NCBI GenBank assembly: GCA_014381485.1
Contig: JACNLN010000107.1
Location: 1-19,270 of the forward strand
Direction of reading: 5' to 3'
Length of the DNA stretch: 19,270 nucleotides
Origin: Fidelibacterota bacterium
GTDB taxonomy: Bacteria > Fidelibacterota > Marinisomatia > Marinisomatales > CAZVFT01
Positions 9,234 through 16,395 of the stretch are shown here, in pieces. Position 1 is the first letter of the stretch, and each line of letters begins with the position of its first letter. Both the position numbers and the translations under genes were made by a program. Under the pieces are notes generated by a model, which was not told where the DNA came from, searched no databases, and saw nothing but the letters and a program-made list of their open reading frames with translations.

Positions 9234-9579
9234 ATAAGACCCTTTTATTCTTTATTTATCTTGTGTGCCAGTTTATTTATTATACGATAATTTCTTTCAA
9301 TAAATGAATCAAAGACAACAGATTTATAACACCCAATAAGTAGGATTTGTGATGTGAATGTAATTAAGTTGCGTTTCATTTTACTCATCCTACATATCAA
9401 GATTACACGTTGTGAAAACAGTCCATTAGTTATCGAAATATACTCCATGATGAATCAGAATGTCAAAAAAGGAAAAGAGCAATGATCACTCACCACGATT
9501 AGATTTCGAGATTCACGATTTCAGTTTCTTCTAACGGCGGATAAAGTTCAAGGTTCAGAAGTGTGTAAAAGCGGTAATG
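9234..9579. other. Intergenic region upstream of the activase gene
   Basis: 346 AT-rich bases between the activase and the YhhN gene. A 67-codon minus-strand reading frame (9245-9448) ends 11 bases before the activase start. It has no recognisable domain, only a weakly hydrophobic N-terminal third, and no clear ribosome-binding site, so I do not call it a gene. The stretch must contain the activase promoter and any 3' signal of the YhhN gene, but I see no convincing promoter boxes or rho-independent terminator. Confidence 0.4.
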
Positions 9580-10233
9580 CTAACATGACAATTTTTGTTT
9601 TACAGAGAAAGCGATCATCCACTGGGCGATAAAATAGGTGCTCAGGTTCAGGGCTCTTGCTATCTCGAAAGGTTCACGAAATTTGTTCAGAGCGAGTATA
9701 GAATCCGAGAAGATGAATAAAACAGCTCCAACAAATGCCAGAAGGGTGAATGTGTTTTTTGAAAGATAATATCGGTCACACGCCTGCCACCCCATGATGA
9801 GGATTACCAGTACGTAAGCCAGCACAGGCAGCTTCATTTCTTCCAGATAGGGATAAAGAATCGTACAAATCAGCACACCATAAAGCAGGAATGGAAGACC
9901 AGACCCTGTCAGTTTAATTCGCCTACCCGTGGTAAAAGCGACAATATAAAAAAGATGGGCAACCAGAAAGCTCACAAGACCCGCAATAAATTGATCCGAT
10001 GGCAACATGAGAAACACATCTCCGGCGAGAGAGAATATCAATCCCACTATGATGGTTCCAACATATCTTGAAAAATTTCCTCTACTCATTTGAATCGCGA
10101 TGAGGAGGATAAATACCATTGTCAAAGGTTTGAACACATAGATGTGAATAGAGGGACCAAGATATTCTGCCCGGATGGTGATGATGGCAGAGCATGCGGT
10201 TAGGATGGTAAATATGATCCGTAGTGATCTCAT
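9580..10233 (-). CDS. YhhN family membrane protein (lysoplasmalogenase-like, TMEM86 type)
   Basis: 217 residues, almost entirely hydrophobic with about seven to eight membrane helices. Family hallmarks are in order: 'KPLTM' (35-39), 'GLIFSLAGDVFLML' (64-77, with Asp72), 'GLVSFLVAHLFYI' (85-97), 'GAVLFIFSDSILALNKF' (169-185, with Asp177) and a final helix 'STYFIAQWMIA'. These conserved acidic and lysine positions are typical of YhhN/TMEM86 proteins. The animal TMEM86B members hydrolyse the vinyl-ether bond of lysoplasmalogens; the bacterial role is usually inferred. Length is normal for the family. A good GAGAGGA ribosome-binding site precedes the ATG. It stands alone on the minus strand, divergent from the surface-protein gene, and shows no operon partner. 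Plasmalogens are common in anaerobes, which fits the context, but this is inference. Confidence 0.9.
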   Translation of the reverse strand: MRSLRIIFTILTACSAIITIRAEYLGPSIHIYVFKPLTMVFILLIAIQMSRGNFSRYVGTIIVGLIFSLAGDVFLMLPSDQFIAGLVSFLVAHLFYIVAFTTGRRIKLTGSGLPFLLYGVLICTILYPYLEEMKLPVLAYVLVILIMGWQACDRYYLSKNTFTLLAFVGAVLFIFSDSILALNKFREPFEIARALNLSTYFIAQWMIAFSVKQKLSC

Positions 10234-10490
10234 AGTTTTCCTCTCTTTGTTTTTCTACTGAGAAACTACCAATGAATTTTCATTAAAATTAGCGATATTG
10301 CGTGAATCTGGTGATTAAATCCTCTTCAGGATCAAGGCGAATACAATTAAGCAGATAAGATCAAAAGCGTAGATTATTCTAAAGGTAATCAATTTATTAT
10401 TAATGCGTTTCATATCGTTTACCCAGAAAGTTACAATGTAGAAGTACAGATACCCGATAATAATGATGCATCTAATACCACAAAAATACA
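10234..10490. other. Divergent intergenic region with a possible membrane-protein remnant
   Basis: AT-rich spacer between the YhhN gene and the left 205-bp repeat. On the minus strand a reading frame is open from the stop at 10315-10317 back to a TAG near 10558. It encodes two strongly hydrophobic stretches separated by a 'WVNDMKRINNK' loop, and the only ATG (10413) gives just 32 residues. Most of it lies left of the repeat boundary. It could be the end of an old two-helix membrane protein gene or a chance frame in AT-rich DNA; I cannot decide. No terminator or clear promoter was found. Confidence 0.25.
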
Positions 10491-10695
10491 GGATAGTCCT
10501 TTTAATTTCAATGACATACTGATTAAAAAATGTATTTGATGTCCAGCAAACCGCTGGCTATTGTTACATTTTTTCATTTTTACAATTATTCAATCAGTTT
10601 TTACATAAATATGAGTAATTTCACTTCACTTTTAATGTAAAGAGTACGAAATTTTACAACTGATAGGAATTCATTACTGGGAGTCAAATATGGAA
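10491..10695 (+). repeat. Left copy of 205-bp perfect direct repeat (5' region of the mutase small-subunit gene)
   Basis: Base-for-base identical, by my reading, to 15768-15972 (offset 5277). The match extends to 10483 with one mismatch at 10490. It contains a small stem-loop (CCAGC at 10543-10547 with GCTGG at 10553-10557), a T-rich tract, a GGGAG ribosome-binding site and the first two codons ATG GAA of the mutase small-subunit gene. In this copy the reading frame then diverges and stops. It lies just upstream of the FG-GAP protein gene, so any promoter inside the repeat would now drive that gene. Confidence 0.95.
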
Positions 10696-10710
10696 CGGTT
10701 TCTGTGTTAA
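10690..10710 (+). pseudogene. Abortive start of the mutase small-subunit gene (six codons)
   Basis: The start codon with its intact GGGAG ribosome-binding site is copied from the mutase gene, but after ATG GAA the sequence departs from the functional copy and reads R-F-L-C-stop. It is a broken 5' stub left at one end of the duplication. It could still be translated as a tiny leader ahead of the FG-GAP gene. Confidence 0.6.
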
Positions 10711-10773
10711 CGACAAACCCATGTAGTACGAAATATACTTTGAATGCAACATTTGGAACATGAAATAACAACA

Positions 10774-12336
10774 ATGCCACACAGAATAAAACATGTCACA
10801 ATAATAATGGTTACCCTATTGGGGTTAAACCTTTACCCTCAACAGATCCCCAACCTTGTCCCAATTCTGGAAGTGGAAGGTGAAAACGAAGGCGATAAAC
10901 TCGGACTGGCTGTGAAAGGAGCGGGCGACCTGAATGGAGACGGGTTTGATGATTTCCTGGTTTCTGTTGGGAGTAAGGACAGCACTTATCTGTACTTTGG
11001 CGGTAATCCAATTGATACTATACCCGAGGAGGCATTCTTTCCAGATTTGATAAGAATTGCAGATGATTTCAATGGTGATGGATATATGGATTTGGGGATA
11101 TTGGAACACATTCCTTATGAACCTGGAAGAATTTTCATATATATGGGCGGTGAGTATATAGATACATTGCCAGACATAGTTATTCCACCTGATTCAGCTG
11201 GGACAGCAGCAATTGATCATCGATGGGCTACGGGGGATTTGAACAACGATGCCAACGGTGATTTTGTGTTTACTGACTTTAACTATAATTCTATGAGAGG
11301 AAAAATATATGTCTATCTAGGTCAGGACACATTGGATATTGTTCCTAGTTTCACATTAGAAGGAACAGTCGGAGCTGAAGGTTTAGGTCTCGGTTGTGCC
11401 ATAGGAGACATAAATGCAGATGGAATAGATGATTTAATCATTGGGGGGTATGATCAAAGCGAGCCAGCACCCGACAGGTATCATTACCTGAAAATCTTCT
11501 TTGGGAAACAAGACTTCGATTTGGATTCTTGTTTTTATATTGATGAAAGGGAAATAGGCAATTCGTTCGGTTTTAGTACCGGTATTCAATTGGAATCGTT
11601 TGACGTGAATAGTGACCAGATAGATGATATTGTTGTAAGGGGGAGGGAGGTATTTTTCGGGGACACCTCTTTCAACCCCACGGCCGTGGACATGTACTAT
11701 GAACCAATCCCCGGTACAACTGGGCGAAGTATACCTGAGGAGGCTGGTGACATAAACAATGATGGAAAGCCTGATCTACTCGTCAGTGATCCTTCTCTTG
11801 GTTCAGGAAGCGGTGTTATTGCTATTTATCATGGCGGTTCAGCTGAGGATACTACAATAGATGGCATATACTCTCTTGGTTTCAATATCAGTGGCTTTGG
11901 ATCATCCATAAGTACAGCCGGAAAAGTGGATGGAACTGATAGAGATAGAATCATAGTGGGTGCACCGGGATTTGAATTTGAGGAAAATCGAGGATTCTTT
12001 GGTATTTACGGTGACACTACCACGCTGACCATTGATAGTCGTCACCAGCAGATACCCAGATTGTTCAAGCTACATCAAAACTACCCCAATCCATTCAATC
12101 CAGAGACCACAATAAGATTTTATATTCCATACGATTCTAAAGTTGAACTTCACATTTACAATTTTATAGGTCAAAAAGTTTGCACATTAATTAACAGTAA
12201 AATGAAAAAGGGTAAACACGGTATTATTTGGAATGGAAGGGATAATTCAGGCAATCGAGTTTCATCAGGAATCTACTTATATGTGCTTTCCGCAGGAAAT
12301 AGAACAGAGGTTAAAAAGATGTTAATGCTCAAATAA
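10774..12336 (+). CDS. Secreted FG-GAP repeat protein with type IX-type C-terminal sorting domain
   Basis: 520 residues from the ATG at 10774. An ATG at 10744 adds ten polar residues before the signal peptide, so I prefer the later start. Residues 1-24 form a signal peptide: basic MPHRIKH, then a hydrophobic stretch. The body is an integrin-alpha-like beta-propeller with six calcium-loop motifs of DxNxDxxxD type (about 52-60, 98-106, 155-163, 212-220, 277-285, 326-334), several followed by the hydrophobic strand seen in FG-GAP repeats. Residues about 436-520 are a FlgD-like Ig/sorting tail: 'NYPNPFNPETTIRFYIP', 'IYNFIGQKV', 'SGIYLYVLSAG', ending in 'KKMLMLK'. Such tails direct export to the surface by type IX secretion in FCB bacteria. 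Ligand unknown; adhesion or surface binding is likely. No good ribosome-binding site is visible. Confidence 0.88.
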   Translation: MPHRIKHVTIIMVTLLGLNLYPQQIPNLVPILEVEGENEGDKLGLAVKGAGDLNGDGFDDFLVSVGSKDSTYLYFGGNPIDTIPEEAFFPDLIRIADDFNGDGYMDLGILEHIPYEPGRIFIYMGGEYIDTLPDIVIPPDSAGTAAIDHRWATGDLNNDANGDFVFTDFNYNSMRGKIYVYLGQDTLDIVPSFTLEGTVGAEGLGLGCAIGDINADGIDDLIIGGYDQSEPAPDRYHYLKIFFGKQDFDLDSCFYIDEREIGNSFGFSTGIQLESFDVNSDQIDDIVVRGREVFFGDTSFNPTAVDMYYEPIPGTTGRSIPEEAGDINNDGKPDLLVSDPSLGSGSGVIAIYHGGSAEDTTIDGIYSLGFNISGFGSSISTAGKVDGTDRDRIIVGAPGFEFEENRGFFGIYGDTTTLTIDSRHQQIPRLFKLHQNYPNPFNPETTIRFYIPYDSKVELHIYNFIGQKVCTLINSKMKKGKHGIIWNGRDNSGNRVSSGIYLYVLSAGNRTEVKKMLMLK

Positions 12337-12420
12337 AGGGAACCAAAATATGGTGTTTATTGTCCTGGTCAATGAATACATAGTTGTTGTCGATGCACTA
12401 CAAAATATAATACGGAAATT

Positions 12421-14508
12421 ATGAAAAATATATTTCTTTTTATTGTTTATTTTATTTGGGCGATTCCTTCATTCTCCATTGAAGTAGGTGGTCACATAAC
12501 CGAAGATACTATCTGGTCACCAGAAAACAACCCATATATTGTTACACAGAATCTTTATGTAGATGAAGGTGTTACTCTTACCATCCAACCCGGAACCATT
12601 ATAAAACTAATTGCTGCTGAATTTACTATGTATAATTACAACCACACTAATCTTTTCACTATTCAAGATGGAGAAAGTGTCGCTAAAATGTTCTGGGTGG
12701 ATGGTAGAATTGTTGCTGAAGGTACAGAGGAGGATATCATTGTCTTTACCCGCCTTCAGGATTCTCTTTATTACCACTGGGGAACGATTTATCTATCTCC
12801 TCTGGCAGAATTATCCAGATTCAAACATTGCAGGTTTGAATATTCTGCTATAATCTGTATTAATCTCGGTTTGCAACCCCAGGGAGCAATTGCACTTTAT
12901 AATGGGCAAACTACTATTGAGAGTTGTCATTTCATTGATAATTATACAGGAGTTAGTTCAAGAAACCCAGGTCAAAATATTTTAGTAAAAAATAATTTCT
13001 TTAATTATCAAGATTATCTCCATTCATCATTTAATAATAGTAGACTACATCTGTATTTTGTTAACTACCTGGGAAATTCAGAAAAAACTTTAATAGCAGG
13101 AAATCAATTTATTGGAGCTAAAACTCTATTAAGTAGTGGCAATCCTATCCAATTTGTGAATAATACGGTTAATAATTGTATTACAGCTATTAGTTGTCAT
13201 AATTTTGACACACCTTCTTATTTTTATAAAAATAAATTTATCAATAATAGTAGTAATAGCATATTCTCATTAGGTGAATCTACTGATACTTTATACATCA
13301 AAAAAAATATATTTACAATGGAAAATGGAACCAGTAATGGGGTAGATCTTTCTCATGTTTATGCTGTCATATCCGATAATTATTTTGAAAATTGTGCACT
13401 TTATACAGGTCCTAATTGTTCAGGTAAAACTTATAATAACTTTGCTAATGGTGGGATGATACGAACACCTGGGTATCTTGAGGTTTTCAATAATATAGCT
13501 ACGAATAGTGGTGGTACAGGATTAATAGTTAGCAGTATGGGTAGTTATATTAATAATAACTCATCTATAAATAATATTTATGCAATTGGAAGTAGCGGAA
13601 TAATACATTATAATAACTGTATCATTATTGGCAATAATGAATTAACAGAGCATTCAATATATGGTACTTTTTATTTCCGAAATTGCCTTTTAGATTTTGA
13701 GTTACCACCAGAATGTATAGATGCGGGTGGCAATATCTGGGTAGATTCACTTTCCTTTGATTCAATTTTTGTAGATTGGCAGAATGGAGACTTTCATCTT
13801 TTGCCTGAAAGTCCAGCCATAGATACTGGTTACGATACAACCAATTATTATTCTCCCTTTGATCTGGATTACAACCAGCGAGTTTGGGATGGAGATGAGG
13901 ATGGAAATGCTATAATAGATATTGGTCCTTATGAATTTCATTCACCTTATATTGGTGGTATTGCAGGTAAAGTTTTTCAATCTGAGAATGGCGAGGCGCT
14001 GGATTATGTTTTGTTAATAATCAATAATCAGAACAGAGAGTTTGAGTTTTCAGATAGTACAGGCTGTTTTGAATTCAATCTTCCAGGTGGGGTTTATAGC
14101 CTTTATGCATCAAGGGTATTTTATGATGATGTTGTGATAGAAGGGATAGAGGTATTTCAAGGTGAGATTACCCCACTTGATTTTGCTATGGGAACTACTG
14201 TCGGATTGGATGATATTAGTCCCTTACCGTTGTCTACTGTTTTTATGTATAATTATCCCAATCCATTTAATCCGGTTACAACCATACGCTTTTCTCTTCA
14301 ATTGTCCTGTAAGGTCAAACTTTCCATCTACAATATCAAAGGTCAGAAAATAAAGACATTGAAAAATGAAGCTCTTGATAAGGGTATATATTCGGTTATC
14401 TGGGACGGAACGGATAGAAACGGAAAGAAAGTTGCCTCAGGATTATATTTATATAAACTCTCTGCCGGGAATGAAACGGTTGTGAAGAAAATGTTGTTGA
14501 TCAGGTGA
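12421..14508 (+). CDS. Secreted right-handed parallel beta-helix protein with CarboxypepD-regulatory-like and C-terminal sorting domains
   Basis: 695 residues. The signal peptide is at about 1-19 (MKNIFLFIVYFIWAIPSFS). The N-terminal 'ITEDTIWSPENNPYIVTQNLYVDEGVTLTIQPGT' region (I-G-H-I start) is the entry cap typical of parallel beta-helix surface proteins. The long middle (to about 500) is rich in Asn, Ser, Ile and Gly, with 'NN' ladders such as 'INNNSSINNIYAI', as in beta-helix coils, and closes with 'DLDYNQRVWDGDEDG...IDIGPYEF'. Residues about 515-595 ('GIAGKVFQSENGEALDYVLL... DSTGCFEFNLPGGVYSLYA') resemble a carboxypeptidase-regulatory beta-sandwich. The last about 83 residues are the same FlgD-like/type IX sorting tail as in the gene before it. 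The spacer is 84 bp on the same strand, so the two are probably co-transcribed. The coding DNA is visibly more AT-rich than the flanking metabolic genes. It may bind or degrade polysaccharide; no catalytic residues were identified. Confidence 0.85.
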   Translation: MKNIFLFIVYFIWAIPSFSIEVGGHITEDTIWSPENNPYIVTQNLYVDEGVTLTIQPGTIIKLIAAEFTMYNYNHTNLFTIQDGESVAKMFWVDGRIVAEGTEEDIIVFTRLQDSLYYHWGTIYLSPLAELSRFKHCRFEYSAIICINLGLQPQGAIALYNGQTTIESCHFIDNYTGVSSRNPGQNILVKNNFFNYQDYLHSSFNNSRLHLYFVNYLGNSEKTLIAGNQFIGAKTLLSSGNPIQFVNNTVNNCITAISCHNFDTPSYFYKNKFINNSSNSIFSLGESTDTLYIKKNIFTMENGTSNGVDLSHVYAVISDNYFENCALYTGPNCSGKTYNNFANGGMIRTPGYLEVFNNIATNSGGTGLIVSSMGSYINNNSSINNIYAIGSSGIIHYNNCIIIGNNELTEHSIYGTFYFRNCLLDFELPPECIDAGGNIWVDSLSFDSIFVDWQNGDFHLLPESPAIDTGYDTTNYYSPFDLDYNQRVWDGDEDGNAIIDIGPYEFHSPYIGGIAGKVFQSENGEALDYVLLIINNQNREFEFSDSTGCFEFNLPGGVYSLYASRVFYDDVVIEGIEVFQGEITPLDFAMGTTVGLDDISPLPLSTVFMYNYPNPFNPVTTIRFSLQLSCKVKLSIYNIKGQKIKTLKNEALDKGIYSVIWDGTDRNGKKVASGLYLYKLSAGNETVVKKMLLIR

Positions 14509-14655
14509 GATTATCAGAGGCTTAATATATTAACTCATGTTTCTCACCTCCCTATGGTCATATTTTTACATATTATCCATCGAATATTGGATTATGTCAC
14601 ATAAGAAAAATTTTATCTTTAACGTAAAGCCATCGTGGAGGATTAGAATGAATTA

Positions 14656-14731
14656 TCCCGCCCTAGCGGGACGACGATTCCCCGCCTGCGTGCCTACGGC
14701 GGGCAGGTTTTGGTATCCCGCCTTGGCGGGA
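14656..14731. repeat. Cluster of REP-like GC-rich palindromes
   Basis: Three short inverted repeats lie in a row in otherwise AT-rich DNA: 14656-14671 and 14716-14731 are near-copies (TCCCGCC-N-T-N-GCGGGA, 14 of 16 bases shared), and between them CCGCC (14682-14686) pairs with GGCGG (14698-14702). They follow the beta-helix gene by about 150 bases and may act as extragenic palindromes or an imperfect transcription end. They lack a T tract, so a standard terminator is not claimed. The rest of 14509-14835 is AT-rich, with a further hairpin at 14769-14788 (ATTTTGTG/CACAAAAT). Confidence 0.75.
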
Positions 14732-14953
14732 AAAAGTATGAATAATAAGAATAATGAAAAGTTTGTCTATTTTGTGACAACACAAAATGATATTGTTTAT
14801 GAACAACTAATGCAATAACAAAGACTTGCTATATGGTCGGGATAGAGCTGCGGCGCGCGCAACCTTAGATGGAGAGTTTCCGATTCGTACCCTTTCGCTT
14901 GTACACCGGGTTCCTAATTCCACCATAATCCAAGTTTCCACATGCACCCCTAC

Positions 14954-14987
14954 GATCCCGGACGGTCGGATTTCCCGAATCCGGTTC
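14954..14987 (-). ncRNA. Candidate domain V hairpin of the group II intron-like element
   Basis: On the minus strand this 34-base segment starts GAACCGGA and ends in GTCCGGGATC. CCGGA pairs with TCCGG as the lower stem, TCGG with CCGA as the upper stem, the two stems are separated by a small asymmetric bulge, and the loop is GAAA-like. That matches the size and outline of domain V. The base triad is not the standard AGC, so the element may be a divergent IIC form or decayed. Confidence 0.45.
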
Positions 14988-15165
14988 TGACCCTGGCTCC
15001 TCTCATTGCCTTCCCATAAATAAGGAAACTTAAATGCTGATACATATACACCCCTCTTTTTCATGGTTTACTCATGAGCGTAGGTCTACTCTCCTCAATT
15101 GTACTCACATTTCTGTGTATGTGAAAAGGCGTAAAACCATCCAGGTGCCCAGAGCCCCTTTGTCA

Positions 15166-15546
15166 GCCAGCTGGCGGATGTTACCTCGTTACAGTATGAT
15201 ATCTCGTATCATATCAGAAAGCATTACCTTCCCTTCTTTGCTCTTACGGACTCATGCGCCAAGCCAAATCCCTCCGGCTGCTTTCGTCTTCATTATACAG
15301 CCGGTCTTTGCAGGTTGTTATCAGTCCCTGCTGGTAGATGGATCTTCCCGACGTTATCTCTGCAGGTCTTCTGATGGATGCTCAGACCCCTACCCCGGTG
15401 GGTCACTACAGTGCTCTTACCCGTTTCTTCCCGTAGCAACATCGGCTTTCCCCTTGTTTCGACAAGGTCGGTTTTCCCTCAACTTCGCACAACGACTTCT
15501 GTACGAATACTCACTTTCGAGGCTTTAGTTCCGCCAGCTGGCGGAT
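15166..15546. repeat. Repeated 14-base palindromic motif inside the intron-like element
   Basis: GCCAGCTGGCGGAT occurs at 15166-15179 and again at 15533-15546. The second copy is part of a perfect palindrome CCGCCAGCTGGCGG (15531-15544). They resemble the GC-rich palindromes at 14656-14731 in character but not in sequence. They may be small inserted repeat elements or stem-forming parts of the RNA. Confidence 0.6.
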
Positions 15547-15767
15547 TTAAGTCTCCATCTTTGCTCGCCACCCTGGTCGTTCCTACCCACATGGCTTACA
15601 CCATCTGGCAGCTGTGGCTTTTACTTCCGAGCAGAACACGGATTGTTACCTCACCGTGAATCGGATATACTATCCGTCCGAACCGGGCAATTGACATTTG
15701 GGGACTTTTACCCCATTAGACCTGCAACCTTGTCGGCTGCTCCCGAAACTTGAGTTACTAAAATACC

Positions 15768-15972
15768 GGATAGTCCTTTTAATTTCAATGACATACTGAT
15801 TAAAAAATGTATTTGATGTCCAGCAAACCGCTGGCTATTGTTACATTTTTTCATTTTTACAATTATTCAATCAGTTTTTACATAAATATGAGTAATTTCA
15901 CTTCACTTTTAATGTAAAGAGTACGAAATTTTACAACTGATAGGAATTCATTACTGGGAGTCAAATATGGAA
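15768..15972 (+). repeat. Right copy of 205-bp perfect direct repeat, holding the 5' region of the mutase small-subunit gene
   Basis: Identical to 10491-10695. Here the sequence continues into the intact mutase small-subunit gene, so this copy supplies its leader, GGGAG ribosome-binding site, ATG and second codon. The repeat starts about ten bases from the 5' edge of the intron-like element. It contains the stem-loop CCAGC/GCTGG at 15820-15834. No other gene precedes the mutase on the plus strand within 1.4 kb, so its promoter presumably lies in this repeat, though I cannot point to convincing -35/-10 boxes. Confidence 0.95.
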
Positions 15973-16395
15973 AGAAAAATCAGAATTTTAATGGCAAAGC
16001 CCGGTCTGGATGGACACGATCGTGGAATTAAGGTTTTAGCCAGAGCCTATCGTGATGCTGGAATGGAGGTAATCTACTTAGGTCTCAGACAAACACCGGA
16101 AATGATTGTCAATTCTGCTATTCAAGAAGATGTGGACGTTATAGCCCTTTCCATTCTATCCGGAGCTCACATGACCATTTTCCCAAGAGTCCTTGAATTG
16201 ATGAAAGAAAACGGTTTGGATGATGTTCTATTAACCGGCGGCGGCATCATTCCAAAAGAGGATATTGAGGAATTGAAAAAAATGGGAACTGGGGAGATGT
16301 TTGGGCCTGGAACTCCCCTTCAGGAGACCATAGATTATATCACCAATTGGGTAGAAGAGAATCGCTGGAGGGAAGAAGTAGCTGGTGAGTGGTAA
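15967..16395 (+). CDS. mcmA2: Methylmalonyl-CoA mutase small subunit / cobalamin-binding domain protein
   Basis: 142 residues, the full length of a stand-alone B12-binding mutase subunit. The cobalamin signature DxHxxG is at 15-20 ('GLDGHDRG'; His17 would be the lower cobalt ligand), followed by 'SILSGAH' (62-68, the SxL motif) and 'LTGGGIIP' (89-96). With a separate large catalytic subunit it isomerises methylmalonyl-CoA and succinyl-CoA. The large subunit is not in this window. A GGGAG ribosome-binding site lies 6 bases before the ATG. It sits ahead of a carboxyltransferase gene of the same pathway, but 205 bp apart. Its first two codons and whole leader are duplicated 5.28 kb upstream. Related B12-binding subunits of isobutyryl- or ethylmalonyl-CoA mutase look similar and cannot be fully excluded. 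Confidence 0.92.
   Translation: MERKIRILMAKPGLDGHDRGIKVLARAYRDAGMEVIYLGLRQTPEMIVNSAIQEDVDVIALSILSGAHMTIFPRVLELMKENGLDDVLLTGGGIIPKEDIEELKKMGTGEMFGPGTPLQETIDYITNWVEENRWREEVAGEW

Larger units (their letters stand above)
14836..15757 (-). mobile_element. Probable ORF-less group II intron (IIC-like), antisense to the neighbouring genes
   Basis: This GC-richer, about 0.92-kb stretch contains no real gene; its reading frames are short and unlike any protein. On the minus strand it reads like a structured RNA. Near the 5' end come 'GGTTGCAGGTCTAATG', then a GGGGTAAAAGTCCCC-type hairpin (15700-15714), much like domain I of IIC introns. Perfect or near-perfect stems follow at 15662-15676, 15637-15658, 15452-15467 and 15274-15304. 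A domain-V-like 34-mer lies at 14954-14987, and the minus-strand 3' side ends in 'CTATCCCGAC' (about 14836-14845), similar to group II 3' ends. No reverse transcriptase/maturase is encoded; the place of domain IV has only an 11-codon frame ending in a stop. A canonical 5' GUGYG is not seen and both ends are approximate. The alternative is another large structured RNA. Confidence 0.55.

Noticed and set aside
9245..9448. 67-codon minus-strand ORF just upstream of the activase
   Set aside because: No domain, no ribosome-binding site and AT-rich composition; more likely leader DNA of the activase gene.
10543..10557. Rho-independent terminator
   Set aside because: The CCAGC/GCTGG stem is only 5 bp and the T-rich tract begins several bases later; too weak to call.
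14656..14731. CRISPR array
   Set aside because: Only short palindromes with unequal spacing and no repeat-spacer periodicity; no cas genes.
14537..14818. 93-codon plus-strand ORF after the beta-helix gene
   Set aside because: It runs straight through the GC-rich palindromes and has no protein-like pattern.
14807..15064. 85-codon minus-strand ORF
   Set aside because: It overlies the domain-V-like part of the structured RNA; its composition reflects the RNA stems rather than a protein, and no maturase motif is present.
15034..15659. Plus-strand ORFs of 164 and 93 codons
   Set aside because: They are antisense to the intron-like RNA, rich in Ser/Arg/Pro/Leu with no domain, typical of false frames over structured RNA.
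14820..15760. Ribosomal RNA fragment
   Set aside because: The GC-rich, structured look suggested rRNA, but no conserved 16S/23S stretch was recognised and the hairpins fit a group II intron better.
10491..15972. IS or transposon with terminal direct repeats
   Set aside because: No transposase or integrase is encoded between the repeats and no terminal inverted repeats were seen; 205 bp is too long for a target duplication.
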